The notes: a model not told the origin generated them from the letters alone. Positions 17,922 to 27,638 are shown, counted from the first letter of the stretch. The stretch is DNA of 64,000 nucleotides from Desulfovibrio desulfuricans DSM 642 (GCF_000420465.1 NZ_ATUZ01000011.1:124001-188000), one strand, 5' to 3'. Program-made: numbers and translations.

Positions 17922-19243
17922 AAGAAACCTCCGTCACGGGCCAGCCCGTAGACCAGCTCGCGGCTCTGGCAGTCAAGACGCTGCATGCGCTCCGCCAGTG
18001 TATACGCCTCGATTGTCAGTGCGGCTTCGCTGTCGGTTGCGGAAGCGGCATCTTCAAGGGGCGCGCATAAAGGCTGGTGGCCGGGGTTGGAAGCGCCGTG
18101 CGCCTCCAGTGCGGCGGCTATCAGCCGGGGAATGTCCATAAACGCGCAGCGGCCAGTAAGGAAAAGATCCACTGCGGCCTCATTGGCGGCGTTGAGCACT
18201 ACGCAACGTCCACCACGGTTTTCCAGCCCCTGCCTGGCCAGCCCAAGACAGGGAAAAGCGGTTTCGTCCGGTTCATGAAAGGTAAGCGCCTTTGCCGTAA
18301 GGTCAAGCGGCGGTACGTTTACCGGCACGCAGCGCGGCCAGAGCAGACAGGCCGCAATGGCCATGCGCATGTCTGGCGTGCCGAGCTGGGCAAGCTGGCT
18401 GCCATCGTGAAACTCCACAAGTGAATGCACCACGGACTGGGGATGCACCAGCACCTTGATGCGCTCGACGGGCACGCCGTAGAGGTGAAAAGCCTCAATG
18501 ACCTCCAGCCCCTTGTTCATGAGCGTGGCCGAATCAATAGTGATCTTGGCCCCCATGCTCCAGTTGGGATGCTTGAGCGCCTGCTCGGGCGTGACGGCGT
18601 TCAGGGCCTCGCGCGTCCAGCCGCGAAACGGCCCGCCAGAGGCTGTGAGAATGAGCCTTTCCACTTCCTGCCCGCGTCCGGCAAGACACTGAAAAATGGC
18701 ATTGTGTTCGGAATCCACAGGCAGAACAACGGCCCCTGTGCGGGCGCAAACGCGGCGCACAAGGTCGCCAGCCAGCACCAGTGATTCCTTGTTGGCAAGG
18801 CAGATGACCTTGCCTGCCAGAGCCGCCGCCAGCGTTCCGGCAAGGCCCGCAGCGCCCACCTGTGCGGAAAGCACGGTGGAAGCCTCGGGCAGGGAGGCCA
18901 GCTCCGCGTAACCCTCGCTCCCCACAAGAATGCGGGGGCTGTAGTCCGCAGGCAGAAGCGCGCGCAGTTTGGCTGCGGATTCATCGTCCAGCACAGCCAG
19001 ATGCGGCGGCCTCCATGTGAGGGCCTGTTCCGCAAGGCGCTGCACGTTGCGGGCGCAGGCAAAACCCACCATGCGGAATGCCTGCGGATGCGCCGCGGCT
19101 ACTTCCAGCGTACTGCGGCCTATGGAGCCTGTGGAACCCAGCAGCACCAGACTGCGCGGCCATGTTTGCTGCCAGCTTTCACCGGGGGCGTCAGAAAGGT
19201 AGTTGATGGAAGGGCCGCCCAGGCCGGGCCAGAGTTGCGCCAT
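17915..19243 (-). CDS. dxr: 1-deoxy-D-xylulose 5-phosphate reductoisomerase
   Basis: 442 residues, with an N-terminal extension of about 30 before the NADPH-binding GSTGSIG (36-42). Further landmarks are LANKESLV, PVDSEHNAIFQ and the TIDSATLMNKGLEVIEA block that binds metal and substrate. It makes methylerythritol phosphate for isoprenoids, the precursors used by UppS. The start chosen has TAAAGGACAACG upstream; an 18-codon longer reading is possible. A 205-base gap with a hairpin separates it from cdsA, unusually long for this cluster. Confidence 0.96.
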   Translation of the reverse strand: MAQLWPGLGGPSINYLSDAPGESWQQTWPRSLVLLGSTGSIGRSTLEVAAAHPQAFRMVGFACARNVQRLAEQALTWRPPHLAVLDDESAAKLRALLPADYSPRILVGSEGYAELASLPEASTVLSAQVGAAGLAGTLAAALAGKVICLANKESLVLAGDLVRRVCARTGAVVLPVDSEHNAIFQCLAGRGQEVERLILTASGGPFRGWTREALNAVTPEQALKHPNWSMGAKITIDSATLMNKGLEVIEAFHLYGVPVERIKVLVHPQSVVHSLVEFHDGSQLAQLGTPDMRMAIAACLLWPRCVPVNVPPLDLTAKALTFHEPDETAFPCLGLARQGLENRGGRCVVLNAANEAAVDLFLTGRCAFMDIPRLIAAALEAHGASNPGHQPLCAPLEDAASATDSEAALTIEAYTLAERMQRLDCQSRELVYGLARDGGFLC

Positions 19244-19380
19244 GGTGACGTTGTCCTTTAATGGGCGCGCGCAGGTGTTCGCGGCGCTTGTGCGCATAAG
19301 ATTGATACTGCGGCAAAAAATTCAAGCTCCCCGGTGGGGGATAACCGAGGATTTCAAAATAAAAATGCTCTTAAGGGCCA

Positions 19381-19442
19381 TTAACACTATGAGAAGTTTT
19401 GCCCCCAGCCGCAAGCAGGGGGCAAAGGAGTCATAGTGCTAA
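19381..19442. repeat. Long imperfect inverted repeat between cdsA and dxr
   Basis: TTAACACTATGA (19381-19392) is mirrored by TCATAGTGCTAA (19431-19442), and inside it TTTGCCCCC pairs with GGGGGCAAA around an 11-base loop. It lies just past the cdsA stop on the minus strand. It may be an internal terminator or a processing site; no T run follows. Confidence 0.65.
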
Positions 19443-19448
19443 CAGGCC

Positions 19449-20253
19449 CTAAAAGAAGAAAAACCACTGGTCAACAACGGCCACCATGGGCATGGCAAAC
19501 AGCAGGCTGTCGGCCCTGTCGAGGATGCCGCCGTGTCCAGGCAGCAGATTGCCGGAATCCTTGATGTTTACCGAGCGCTTGAGGGCGGATTCAAAGAGGT
19601 CGCCCAACTGGGCGAAGGCATTGATCGCAATACCCAGCAGTGCAAAGGAGAACCAGCCGGTCTTGCCGTAAATTTCGCCGTAAATGGCGCAAAAGATCAC
19701 GCAGCCAACAAGGCTGCCCACCGCGCCTTCCGAGCTTTTTTTGGGGCTGACGCGGGGCCACAGTTTGTGGTGGCCGAATCGCGTACCCACAAAGTAGGCG
19801 GTGGTGTCGGAAATGGCCACCGCTGCAATAACAAAGATGAGCTTGGTGGTGGAGAGGTAGGTCGCCGGGAGCAGCAGCAGGGGCACATATGCCAGCCCCG
19901 CCATAAAGATGCCGCTGGAGGCAAAGGCATTATCGTCTTCAACAACATCCCACCGGAAAAGAAAACTCATGGAGGCCAGCACAAAGCCAGCGCCAAGGCA
20001 GACCAGAGCATCTTGCGGCCTGTGCAGCCACGTGAGGCAGATCATGCACCAGCCAAGCACGATGGCGCAAATGCGGCTGGGTACACGGCTGGAACCCCAG
20101 AACAGGGAGTAGAACTCCCACAGTCCAAGGGCGCATACCAGCAAAATAACGAACAGCAAGGGCAGGCCTCTGAACCAGAGTGCCAGCAGCAAGACCGCGG
20201 CAAGGGCAAGGCCTGTGAAAATACGACGGATATCGATGGATTGCGTTGAAGGA

Positions 20254-20264
<11 letters not shown>
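19449..20264 (-). CDS. cdsA: Phosphatidate cytidylyltransferase
   Basis: 271 residues with about seven to eight membrane helices. The CDP-diacylglycerol synthase signature is seen near residues 215-250 (ESALKRSVNIKD...GHGGILDRADS). It makes CDP-diacylglycerol for phospholipids at the inner membrane. The start chosen has CAGGAGCAAATTG ahead of it; the longer reading adds 18 charged residues. It overlaps the end of uppS by 11 bases, which implies coupled translation. Confidence 0.95.
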
Positions 20265-20976
<712 letters not shown>

Positions 20977-21092
20977 GCAAAAGCCTGTGGTGAAAAGTCC
21001 TGCGGGTCTGCGGCCTTGTCTGCGGCGGCAAAGCCGCGCCCCGCAATGTGCTTGCGGGGCGCGCGCAACCCGGGCGGAAAATCCGCCACGGG

Positions 21093-21653
21093 CTAGATTT
21101 CCATGATTTCCTTTTCTTTGGCCGTGCACTTTTTGTCGGCATCAGCCACAAACTTGTCCGTCAGCTTTTGTACGTCTTCAGAAGCCTTCTTCTGTTCGTC
21201 TTCGCTGATGGCCTTGTCTTTTTCCAGCTTTTTCAGGCTGTCGTTGGCGTCGCGGCGCACGTTGCGCACCGCCACCTTGGCGTCCTCGGTGTATTTGCGG
21301 GCCACCTTGACCAGATCCTTGCGGCGTTCTTCGGTCAACGGCGGTATCATGATGCGGATGACCTTGCCGTCATTGATGGGCGTAAGGCCCAGGTCAGACT
21401 TCAGAATGGCCTTTTCAATCACCGAAATGCCGCCCTTGTCCCATGGCTGGATTGTCACGGTGCGGCTGTCGGGCACGGCAACGGAGGCCATCTGGCTGAT
21501 GGGCGTGGGGGTGCCGTAATAGTCGCCCTTGATGCCGTCCACCAGAGCGGTGGAGGCGCGGCCCGTGCGCAGCTTGGAAAAATCGCGTTCCTGCGCGGCA
21601 AGGGCCTTTTCCATACGGTCTTCGGCGTCCAGAAGGATGCTGTCTATATCCAT
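21093..21653 (-). CDS. frr: Ribosome recycling factor
   Basis: 186 residues, the standard size. The typical helical sequence is recognisable throughout, including LRTGRAS near residue 30, the [14 protein letters not shown] region and [18 protein letters not shown]. It splits post-termination ribosomes with EF-G. CCAAGGAGAATACTG precedes the ATG. It follows pyrH after 20 bases, the usual bacterial order. Confidence 0.98.
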   Translation of the reverse strand: MDIDSILLDAEDRMEKALAAQERDFSKLRTGRASTALVDGIKGDYYGTPTPISQMASVAVPDSRTVTIQPWDKGGISVIEKAILKSDLGLTPINDGKVIRIMIPPLTEERRKDLVKVARKYTEDAKVAVRNVRRDANDSLKKLEKDKAISEDEQKKASEDVQKLTDKFVADADKKCTAKEKEIMEI

Positions 21654-21673
21654 CAGTATTCTCCTTGGGGGGC

Positions 21674-22387
21674 TCAGTTCTGAACGATGGTGCCTACGGA
21701 CTCGCCGGTGACGGCGCGGCAGATGTCGCCGCCAAACATGCGGCATACGATGATGGGCACGTTGTTGTCGCGCACAAGGGCAAAGGCCGTGGCGTCCATG
21801 ACGCCCAGATGGCGCGCCAGTGTTTCGTCATAGGTGATGCTGTCGTACTTGACGGCATCTGAATATTTGTTGGGGTCTTTGTCGTAGATGCCGTCAACCT
21901 TGGTGGCCTTGATGATGGCGTCGCACTTCAGTTCCATGCCGCGCAGGGCGGCGGTGGTGTCAGTGGTGAAGTAGGGGTTGCCGGTGCCTGCGGCGCAGAT
22001 GACCACGCGGCCCTTTTCCATATGGCGCAGGGCGCGGCGGCGGATGAAGGGTTCGCACACTTCCTGCATAGTGATGGCCGAAAGCACGCGCGTGGGGTAG
22101 CCCAGCTTTTCCAGCATATCCTGCACGGCCAGCGCGTTGAGCACTGTGGCCAGCATGCCCATGTAGTCGGCGGACGAACGTTCCATGCCCTTGGCCGAGC
22201 CGGAAAGCCCGCGAAAAATGTTGCCCCCGCCAATCACAAGGGCCATTTCCACGCCCATTTCGAGCACGGTGCCGATTTCACGGCAGATGGTGGCTACGGT
22301 TTCGGGGTCAATGCCGGTCTTGTTTTCTCCGGCCAGGGCCTCGCCGCTCAGCTTGAGCAGCACGCGCTTGTATTTCAGTGTGGGCAT
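21674..22387 (-). CDS. pyrH: UMP kinase
   Basis: 237 residues. The amino-acid-kinase fold is shown by [14 protein letters not shown] at the N-terminus, GGGNIFRGL for phosphate binding and the [12 protein letters not shown] segment. It phosphorylates UMP to UDP. It heads the frr-uppS-cdsA-dxr-rseP-tsaB cluster and has its own predicted promoter upstream. The usual upstream rpsB-tsf pair is absent here; azl genes are found instead. Confidence 0.97.
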   Translation of the reverse strand: MPTLKYKRVLLKLSGEALAGENKTGIDPETVATICREIGTVLEMGVEMALVIGGGNIFRGLSGSAKGMERSSADYMGMLATVLNALAVQDMLEKLGYPTRVLSAITMQEVCEPFIRRRALRHMEKGRVVICAAGTGNPYFTTDTTAALRGMELKCDAIIKATKVDGIYDKDPNKYSDAVKYDSITYDETLARHLGVMDATAFALVRDNNVPIIVCRMFGGDICRAVTGESVGTIVQN

Positions 22388-22477
22388 GAGTCCGCCTTGG
22401 TAAAGGCTGAGGTGTTGCGGGCTTTCGCCGGACGCAGGAAAAGGGCTGGGCTTTTGGCCCCGCCCCAAAACGAAAGA

Positions 22478-22505
22478 ATTGTAACAGAACTTGCGCGCAG
22501 CTCAA
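22478..22505 (-). promoter_or_regulatory. Candidate sigma-70 promoter of the pyrH operon
   Basis: On the minus strand TTGAGC (22500-22505) is followed after 16 bases by TACAAT (22478-22483), about 90 bases before the pyrH start. Confidence 0.5.
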
Positions 22506-22514
22506 AGCGTTTTT

Positions 22515-22557
22515 GCATCTGCAGTCCCGGCAGGGTTGAACTGCCCTGAGCAGATGC
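22515..22557. repeat. Two-tier hairpin between DUF4911 gene and pyrH promoter
   Basis: GCATCTGC (22515-22522) pairs with GCAGATGC (22550-22557), enclosing GGCAG/CTGCC. It lies 32 bases past the DUF4911 stop and just upstream of the pyrH promoter, so it is probably the terminator of the azl operon although no T run follows on that strand. Confidence 0.55.
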
Positions 22558-22588
22558 CGCTGGCGCAGTCTGGAAACGGCGATTACGC

Positions 22589-22891
22589 CTATTTGGGCCA
22601 TTCCTCAACGGTAAATGGCAGGCTTTGGGCCATCTGGGTCAGAGCCTCGCGCGCCTCTCGCTCTCTGTGAGGTGAAAAGATAACTCGCAGCAGGGCGGTC
22701 TTGTTTTCAAGTACGGTAAAATAGGCAATGTGCTCATAGGCTTCGAGCAAAAAGCGGAACAGCCCCGTATGCTCCGGCGCAATGCGCACCAAAAGGCTGC
22801 CGCTGCGCGTTGGCGGCGGCAGTGCGGGAGCCGGTTTGCGCCTCTCGCGCAGTGAGGGCGGCCCGGAAGCGGAACCCCGTGCGCGCGGCAT
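22589..22891 (-). CDS. DUF4911-type small protein
   Basis: 100 residues. The first 30 are basic and proline-rich. Residues 32-100 form a compact alpha/beta segment (LVRIAPEHTGLFRFLLEAYEHIAYFTV...) that I match, by memory of its use in Desulfovibrio, to DUF4911. Function is unknown; the pattern recalls a small regulatory or ACT-like domain, which is speculation. Its start overlaps the azlD stop (TGATG), so it is coupled to the branched-chain amino-acid exporter. Confidence 0.65.
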   Translation of the reverse strand: MPRARGSASGPPSLRERRKPAPALPPPTRSGSLLVRIAPEHTGLFRFLLEAYEHIAYFTVLENKTALLRVIFSPHREREAREALTQMAQSLPFTVEEWPK

Positions 22892-23241
22892 CAGTACAAC
22901 CCGGCCCAGCGGGCCAGAATAACAAGGCCGATGCCGAAGGCGATGGTGAGAAAATAGTTCTTTGACCACCACGCGACCAGCAGCGAGGGCAGGGCCACCA
23001 TCAGAAACAGGTTGGAAGGCCCGGCGTTGAAGTGCCCTTCGTAAAAGAACACGTCCGGCCCCACCAGGGCCGCCATGACGGCGACGGGCACAAAGGACAG
23101 CCAGTGCCGCAGCAGCGGGGGCAGGCTGTCGCCCTTCAAAAAGGTGACAGGCAGGATCTTTGGCAGAACCGTAACCAGAACACTGCCAAGCAGGCAGAGC
23201 ATCAGGGCCGCATTGGTGCTGAACCATCCGTTTTCGTTCAT
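22891..23241 (-). CDS. azlD: AzlD branched-chain amino-acid exporter small subunit
   Basis: 116 residues with four hydrophobic helices and the family pattern LPKILPVTFLKG followed by RHWLSFVPVAVMAAL. AzlD works with AzlC as a two-part exporter of branched-chain amino acids or analogues. The four-base ATGA overlap with azlC supports a joint complex. The ATG is the only good start. Confidence 0.9.
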   Translation of the reverse strand: MNENGWFSTNAALMLCLLGSVLVTVLPKILPVTFLKGDSLPPLLRHWLSFVPVAVMAALVGPDVFFYEGHFNAGPSNLFLMVALPSLLVAWWSKNYFLTIAFGIGLVILARWAGLY

Positions 23242-24038
23242 GATTCGGCCTCCTCTGTACGCGGTGTCGCCATGTTGCTGATATCGGGGCTGTCTGCAGC
23301 CTTGTTTTGCCGGTCGGCAAGGTCAAGGGGTGCGCCCTCGTGCCGCGCCTTGCGCACCAAGAGCCATGTGCCAAGGCTTGCGCCAAGCACCGTGGCAACG
23401 GCAATATTCCACTGGGTCATGCCCGCAGCCTTGAGGCTGATGGAAAGCGTGGTGGTAAAGAGCGCCACCAGCACGTGCAAGCGGCTGACGCACTGCGGCA
23501 CCAGCAGGGCCAGAAACATGGCGGTGAGCGCATAATCAAGGCCCAGCGGCTTGACATCGCTCACCAGCTCGCCGCAAAACGCGCCGATAGCCGCACCGGA
23601 AACCCAGCCCAGCTGCGCGGTCTGGTTGCAGACAAAGAGTGTGGTGAGGCTGCGCTGCCAGCCGTTCTGAAAGGCCGTGACATGGACGGCAAAGGTCTCG
23701 TCCGTAAGGCCGAGGCCCAGCAGAAAGCGTTGCCCGCGTGGCAGGCCAGCCAGCCAGGGGGATTCGGCGGCGGATTGCAGCAGATAGCGCAGGTTTACAA
23801 TAAACACTGCCGCCATGATGGAGAGCGCGCTTGCGCCAGCGCCCCACATGCCCGCGAACACGAACTGGCCGGAGCCGGAAAACATGAGCACGGACATGGC
23901 GACAGCCAGAGAGGGGGGGATGTTGTTCTTGACTGCAAGAACCCCAAAAGCGAAGCCTACGGGCAGGTAGCCCAGCACAATGGGCAGTGCGCGCCGCAGG
24001 CCCTCCGCCAGGGGGGAAGCGGAAGATATGCCGGACAT
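23238..24038 (-). CDS. azlC: AzlC-family branched-chain amino-acid permease
   Basis: 266 residues. It has the N-terminal LRRALPIVLGYLPVGFAFGVLA motif and the SGSGQFVFAGMW and NLRYLLQSAA stretches typical of AzlC, with about seven helices. The hydrophilic C-terminal 30 residues are extra. The start was chosen for GAGG upstream and the family's N-terminus. It heads a three-gene operon azlC-azlD-DUF4911. Confidence 0.92.
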   Translation of the reverse strand: MSGISSASPLAEGLRRALPIVLGYLPVGFAFGVLAVKNNIPPSLAVAMSVLMFSGSGQFVFAGMWGAGASALSIMAAVFIVNLRYLLQSAAESPWLAGLPRGQRFLLGLGLTDETFAVHVTAFQNGWQRSLTTLFVCNQTAQLGWVSGAAIGAFCGELVSDVKPLGLDYALTAMFLALLVPQCVSRLHVLVALFTTTLSISLKAAGMTQWNIAVATVLGASLGTWLLVRKARHEGAPLDLADRQNKAADSPDISNMATPRTEEAES

Positions 24039-24345
24039 GTCATAACCTCGATAAAAGTAAGACGATGAGGCTACTCCCTTTGCCCCTGGCTGGCAAGCCG
24101 GAGCCGGGTATTGGTTCCAGGCGACAGTGGTGGAGGGAGTAAGGCGGGTGCCCCTTCTGGCATGAGACAAGATGAAGCAAAGGAGAATGCAAGGCAGGGC
24201 GTTTCGGTTACTGCCATCCATCCCCGCAGCGAAGTTTACCTGCCTCCGTTGAGGGCCGATGGGGCAGACTCCACGAAGGCAGGTAAACTGTTATGACTCT
24301 GTGCTGCAAATATGGATCGTCAGCACCACGTTTTTTGTGAGGCCT
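24039..24345. other. 307-base intergenic region
   Basis: It contains the azlC promoter region and, near its right end, a 13-bp inverted repeat at 24233-24289. I see no gene. Confidence 0.5.
24233..24289. repeat. 13-bp perfect inverted repeat with 31-base spacer
   Basis: AGTTTACCTGCCT (24233-24245) and AGGCAGGTAAACT (24277-24289). It lies past the stop of the minus-strand HPP gene; it may terminate it or be an operator pair. Confidence 0.7.
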
Positions 24346-24885
24346 TTACCACCAGAACAGTGGATACCTTTTGCGGGCGGCGAGATTATTGGCGGCATAG
24401 GCCAGGGCCAGCATGCAGATGGCCCCCGCTGCGCAGGGCAGGAGCACATACCAGTAGCCGAGACTGTGGATGCCTGGACCGCCGATAACGGCGATAAGAG
24501 CCGTTGCGCCGCCCGGAGGATGCAGGGTCTGCGTTGCGTGCATGAGGGCAATGGCCGTGGAGACGGCAAGGCCCGAGGCCAGCACCGGATTATCGCTGAA
24601 CAGGAGCTGGCAGCTCACGCCCACAAGCGCGGAGAGCACGTGCCCGCCCACAAGATTTCGGGGCTGGGCCAGCGGGCTGTGGGGCGCGCCAAAGGCCAGC
24701 ACGGCGGACGCGCCGAACGAGCCGATGAGCAGGGGCAGATTCCACTCTTGCGAGCAGAGTTTTTCAAGCAGCGCAAGACTGATTATGGACAGGCAACTGC
24801 CTGCCCACGCCCAGAATATTTCATTCCAGTCGGCCCTGGGCGGGGCCATTGTGCCCGCACGCAGGCGGCGCAAAACACGCATCAT
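24346..24885 (-). CDS. HPP-family integral membrane protein
   Basis: 179 residues with four to five membrane helices. The name-giving HPP motif is present in TQTLHPPGGATALIAVIGG, and LLIGSFGASAVLAFGAPHSPLAQPRNLVGGH is the other conserved block. A plant and cyanobacterial member has been linked to nitrite transport into plastids, but bacterial roles are mostly unknown. The ATG chosen has GAGG six bases ahead; another ATG lies two codons upstream. It is the last gene of a same-strand redox group. Confidence 0.85.
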   Translation of the reverse strand: MMRVLRRLRAGTMAPPRADWNEIFWAWAGSCLSIISLALLEKLCSQEWNLPLLIGSFGASAVLAFGAPHSPLAQPRNLVGGHVLSALVGVSCQLLFSDNPVLASGLAVSTAIALMHATQTLHPPGGATALIAVIGGPGIHSLGYWYVLLPCAAGAICMLALAYAANNLAARKRYPLFWW

Positions 24886-25079
24886 TGGCATCCTCGTTAC
24901 TAGATGTTGCGAGAGTCGCGGTTGTGAAGCCGTGCTTCCCTGGTTGAATGAACTCTTTGTGGCGGCGCTGGAGCATTTCAACTTTGAAAAAGGTTAAATA
25001 CTCTAACGCTGCACCAGAGTGCAGCGCGCCACAACTTGGCGTGGGTTCTGCCAAGAATCGCATTTTTCGGCAGAATGAC

Positions 25080-25108
25080 AACTTTGAAATGTGAAGCATT
25101 TCAAAGTT
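25080..25108. repeat. 12-bp perfect inverted repeat
   Basis: AACTTTGAAATG (25080-25091) and CATTTCAAAGTT (25097-25108) around five bases. A related copy CATTTCAACTTTGAAA occurs at 24974-24989. It lies between the polyferredoxin stop and the HPP start. Confidence 0.75.
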
Positions 25109-25116
25109 AATCTGGT

Positions 25117-26505
25117 CTAGATGCGGGCCATGGCAAGAAAGGCCGCGTGCAGGGCAGCAAGCAGGGCAATGAGTGTTGGTCCCGCCCAGGCTTGCGTGCC
25201 GCGCATGCCGTAGCAGGTTATGGAAAGCGCCTTTTGCGGGCATACGGCTACGCAGTCGCGGCACAGATTGCAGTCTGCATTGGGGCCTGATGTGGTCATG
25301 GGATCGCCCATGGCGTCCTGACGGCATACCCGCACGCAGGCCATGCAGCGGCGGCAGGATCCTGTGCGGCGCACGCGCCAGGGGGCAATGCGGCCAATCC
25401 ACTTTGCCAGCAGCCCCAAGGGGCATAGGCCCCGGCAGTAGGCGGCGTATCCAGCCTTGCGGCTGACCAGCAGTGATGCCGGTACAGCCAGCAGGCCCAG
25501 TAACAGGCCGCAGGCAAGAGCCGCCTCCAGCGGTGCGCCCGAAAGACGCAAGAGCAGGGGAACGGCAAGGGTCAGGCCCAGCATGGCAAGCCGCAGATAT
25601 GGCAGCCACCTGGGCGCGCGGCGGGGAATGGGCAGAGCAGCATTACCGGAACCTGTCTTTGCGGAGCCGGAATTTTTTATCGCAGTCAGTCCACGCGGGC
25701 CTCCGGCGCAGGATTTTGCGGCGCTGGCATCCCACACGCCAAAGTAGCAAAGATGGCTGCACCAGGCCGCGCCCGCAACCAGTGTGGAAAAACCGAACAG
25801 CCCCAGCATGAACCAGCCGCCGCCACGATAGATGGGCGCGGCGGCGATCAGCCCCGGTACAGGCAGATGCAGTTGCCCGCTGAGCAGAAAACGGCTTTCC
25901 AGTGCCAGCCCGAGAACAAGCTGGGCAAAAAAGACCAGTGAAAAGAGCCGCCACAAATGCATTCTAACCTGCGGAACCTTTTTGCCGCTCAGCCATCCGG
26001 CTGCGCAGGCCGCCCAAATGCCCGCCAGCGCAAGCTGCAGTGATCCCCATTGAGGGGAAAACCGTTCAATAACCAGCAGTTGCGGCTTCATAAACCAGAC
26101 TGGCAGCAACAGGCCAAGGCAAAGGAACAGCGCGGCCAGTTGGGTGCGCGCGCTGGAGTCGCCTTCATGGTAGCGTTGTCGTGCGGATTCGCGCAGCAGG
26201 GGCAGGGCGGCAAGCGCCGTCAGCAGGGCCACGCTCAGCAGAATAACAGCCAGCCTGTGCCAAGGTTCGCCCATGAACATGCGCATTTGTACAAACTGGG
26301 CCGCAGCCCATATCCAGCGGGCGGCCAGCAGGGGCAGCACCAGCAGGAGCAGCAGGCGCACCCATGCGGCGCGGCCCCAGGCCAGCAGGGCCAGAGCAAG
26401 GCAGGCGGCGGCGAGGCCTGGCTGACCGCTGCGCCAGAAGTGCGCTCCGGCAGGCAGCAGGGCCAGAAAAGAAGGCAAGGGGATAAGGCGGGAAGCTCCG
26501 CGCAT
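25117..26505 (-). CDS. NapH/NosR-like membrane polyferredoxin
   Basis: 462 residues. About nine membrane helices precede or flank two CxxxCxxG-type motifs on the inner face (CSHLCYFG and CRGLCPLG). The C-terminus has two [4Fe-4S] motifs, CRRCMACVRVCRQ and CNLCRDCVAVCP, followed by one more helix. Such proteins carry electrons between quinol or periplasmic partners and cytoplasmic ferredoxin or flavodoxin, as NapH, NosR and RdxA/CcoG do. Co-location with a flavodoxin fits this. AAGGAAG precedes the ATG. The first 200 residues (five helices) have no family I know. Confidence 0.8.
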   Translation of the reverse strand: MRGASRLIPLPSFLALLPAGAHFWRSGQPGLAAACLALALLAWGRAAWVRLLLLLVLPLLAARWIWAAAQFVQMRMFMGEPWHRLAVILLSVALLTALAALPLLRESARQRYHEGDSSARTQLAALFLCLGLLLPVWFMKPQLLVIERFSPQWGSLQLALAGIWAACAAGWLSGKKVPQVRMHLWRLFSLVFFAQLVLGLALESRFLLSGQLHLPVPGLIAAAPIYRGGGWFMLGLFGFSTLVAGAAWCSHLCYFGVWDASAAKSCAGGPRGLTAIKNSGSAKTGSGNAALPIPRRAPRWLPYLRLAMLGLTLAVPLLLRLSGAPLEAALACGLLLGLLAVPASLLVSRKAGYAAYCRGLCPLGLLAKWIGRIAPWRVRRTGSCRRCMACVRVCRQDAMGDPMTTSGPNADCNLCRDCVAVCPQKALSITCYGMRGTQAWAGPTLIALLAALHAAFLAMARI

Positions 26506-26572
26506 GTCAGACTTCCTTTATATTTGGCATGTTATGGCGCTGCTACGCGCCGCCGTGCATGGGGTGAGGCGT

Positions 26573-27025
26573 TTACTTGGGCAGTTTGCGCTTGCCCACC
26601 AGCTCCACAATGTCAATGCGTACCACGCCTGTGCGGGCAAGGGCCGCATCCGGCGTGGGCGTGGGGCAAAGGGCGGCGTAGCGCACTGCCAGGGCGTCAA
26701 GGGCGAGGCCCTTTTCCGCCGGGTCATCCACAATCACGGCGCGGCCTGTGCCGCACAGCGATTTGTAATAGGTCGTGGATTTTTCCCTGTGGATGGTCAC
26801 ATCCGCACACAAGGTAAAAGCCACATTGGGGTTGCGGCGGATACAGTCCAGCTTGTGACCTTCAAGGGCGCAGTGGATATAGATGCAGTTGTCCTGGCGC
26901 ACAAAGTTGAGCGGAATGACATAGGGAAATTCCCCATCGTGCATGGCAAGGCAGAGGTCTTCAGCAGTGGAAAAAACTTCGTCAAAAAATGCCGGGTCAA
27001 GGCATTCGCGGTTCTGTTTGCGCAT
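26573..27025 (-). CDS. Pyridoxamine 5'-phosphate oxidase-like flavoprotein
   Basis: 150 residues. The split-barrel flavin reductase pattern is seen in DGEFPYVIPLNFVRQDNCIYIHCALEGHKLD and the following NPNVAFTLCADV. It is the type often annotated as nitroimidazole resistance (NimA-like) or general FMN/F420 binding protein. A reductase acting on nitro or other small electrophiles is plausible but unproven. CAGGAGCCGC precedes the ATG. It sits between a flavodoxin and a polyferredoxin on the same strand. Confidence 0.85.
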   Translation of the reverse strand: MRKQNRECLDPAFFDEVFSTAEDLCLAMHDGEFPYVIPLNFVRQDNCIYIHCALEGHKLDCIRRNPNVAFTLCADVTIHREKSTTYYKSLCGTGRAVIVDDPAEKGLALDALAVRYAALCPTPTPDAALARTGVVRIDIVELVGKRKLPK

Positions 27026-27056
27026 TTGCGGCTCCTGATGCTGGTCTGCTGGCTGG

Positions 27057-27638
27057 TTACAGCGAGGTATTGCTGCCGATGGGTTCCGGCATGGATAAAA
27101 TGTCTGCGGCAATGCAAGGGGTTTGCCGCACAGGGACATTGGCAGTGAATTTTTGCAGGCTGCGTTGCCAGTGCAGGCGCGCCGCCGTCAGATCTGCCGC
27201 GTCCGGGTGACGCTCAGCCTCGCGCAGGCGGGCCAGACGCTCTGGGTTCAGGGGATGACCGCCCTTGCGCTGCGACGCTGCAACCACCTGTGGATTGACG
27301 CGGCCCTGACACAAGAATCCATCAACTACCGTATTGCCGCCAGCCTGTAAAATTTCGTGCGTTGCTGCCATGCAGCGGCGGGCGTGGTCTGAATGGGGCC
27401 ATGCGCCCAGCGTGCCGAAAAAAAACACGTGCTTGCCGCGCACGCGATCCATGTAGCGCAGGGCGCGGGCATCAGGCAGACCTTTGCGCACCCAGAACCC
27501 CAGGGCCAGAACATCAAAGTCGTCCGGCTCTGGAGCGTTGCACACGGGGAAGCAGGGAAGACCCGAGGTGTCGGCCAGAGCTTCAGCCACTTTGCGGGTA
27601 TTGCCCGTGCAGGAAGAATAAACAATGCAAGCGTTCAT
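27057..27638 (-). CDS. Flavodoxin-family protein
   Basis: 193 residues. The FMN phosphate loop is YSSCTGNTRKVAEALA at the N-terminus, where SxTGNT is the family signature. The second loop FFFGTLGAWPHSDHARR lines the isoalloxazine site. The C-terminal 60 residues extend past a classic flavodoxin and end in a Pro/Asn tail. It is presumably an electron carrier or quinone/menadione-type reductase. A 20-bp palindrome lies 21 bases upstream of the start. Confidence 0.85.
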   Translation of the reverse strand: MNACIVYSSCTGNTRKVAEALADTSGLPCFPVCNAPEPDDFDVLALGFWVRKGLPDARALRYMDRVRGKHVFFFGTLGAWPHSDHARRCMAATHEILQAGGNTVVDGFLCQGRVNPQVVAASQRKGGHPLNPERLARLREAERHPDAADLTAARLHWQRSLQKFTANVPVRQTPCIAADILSMPEPIGSNTSL

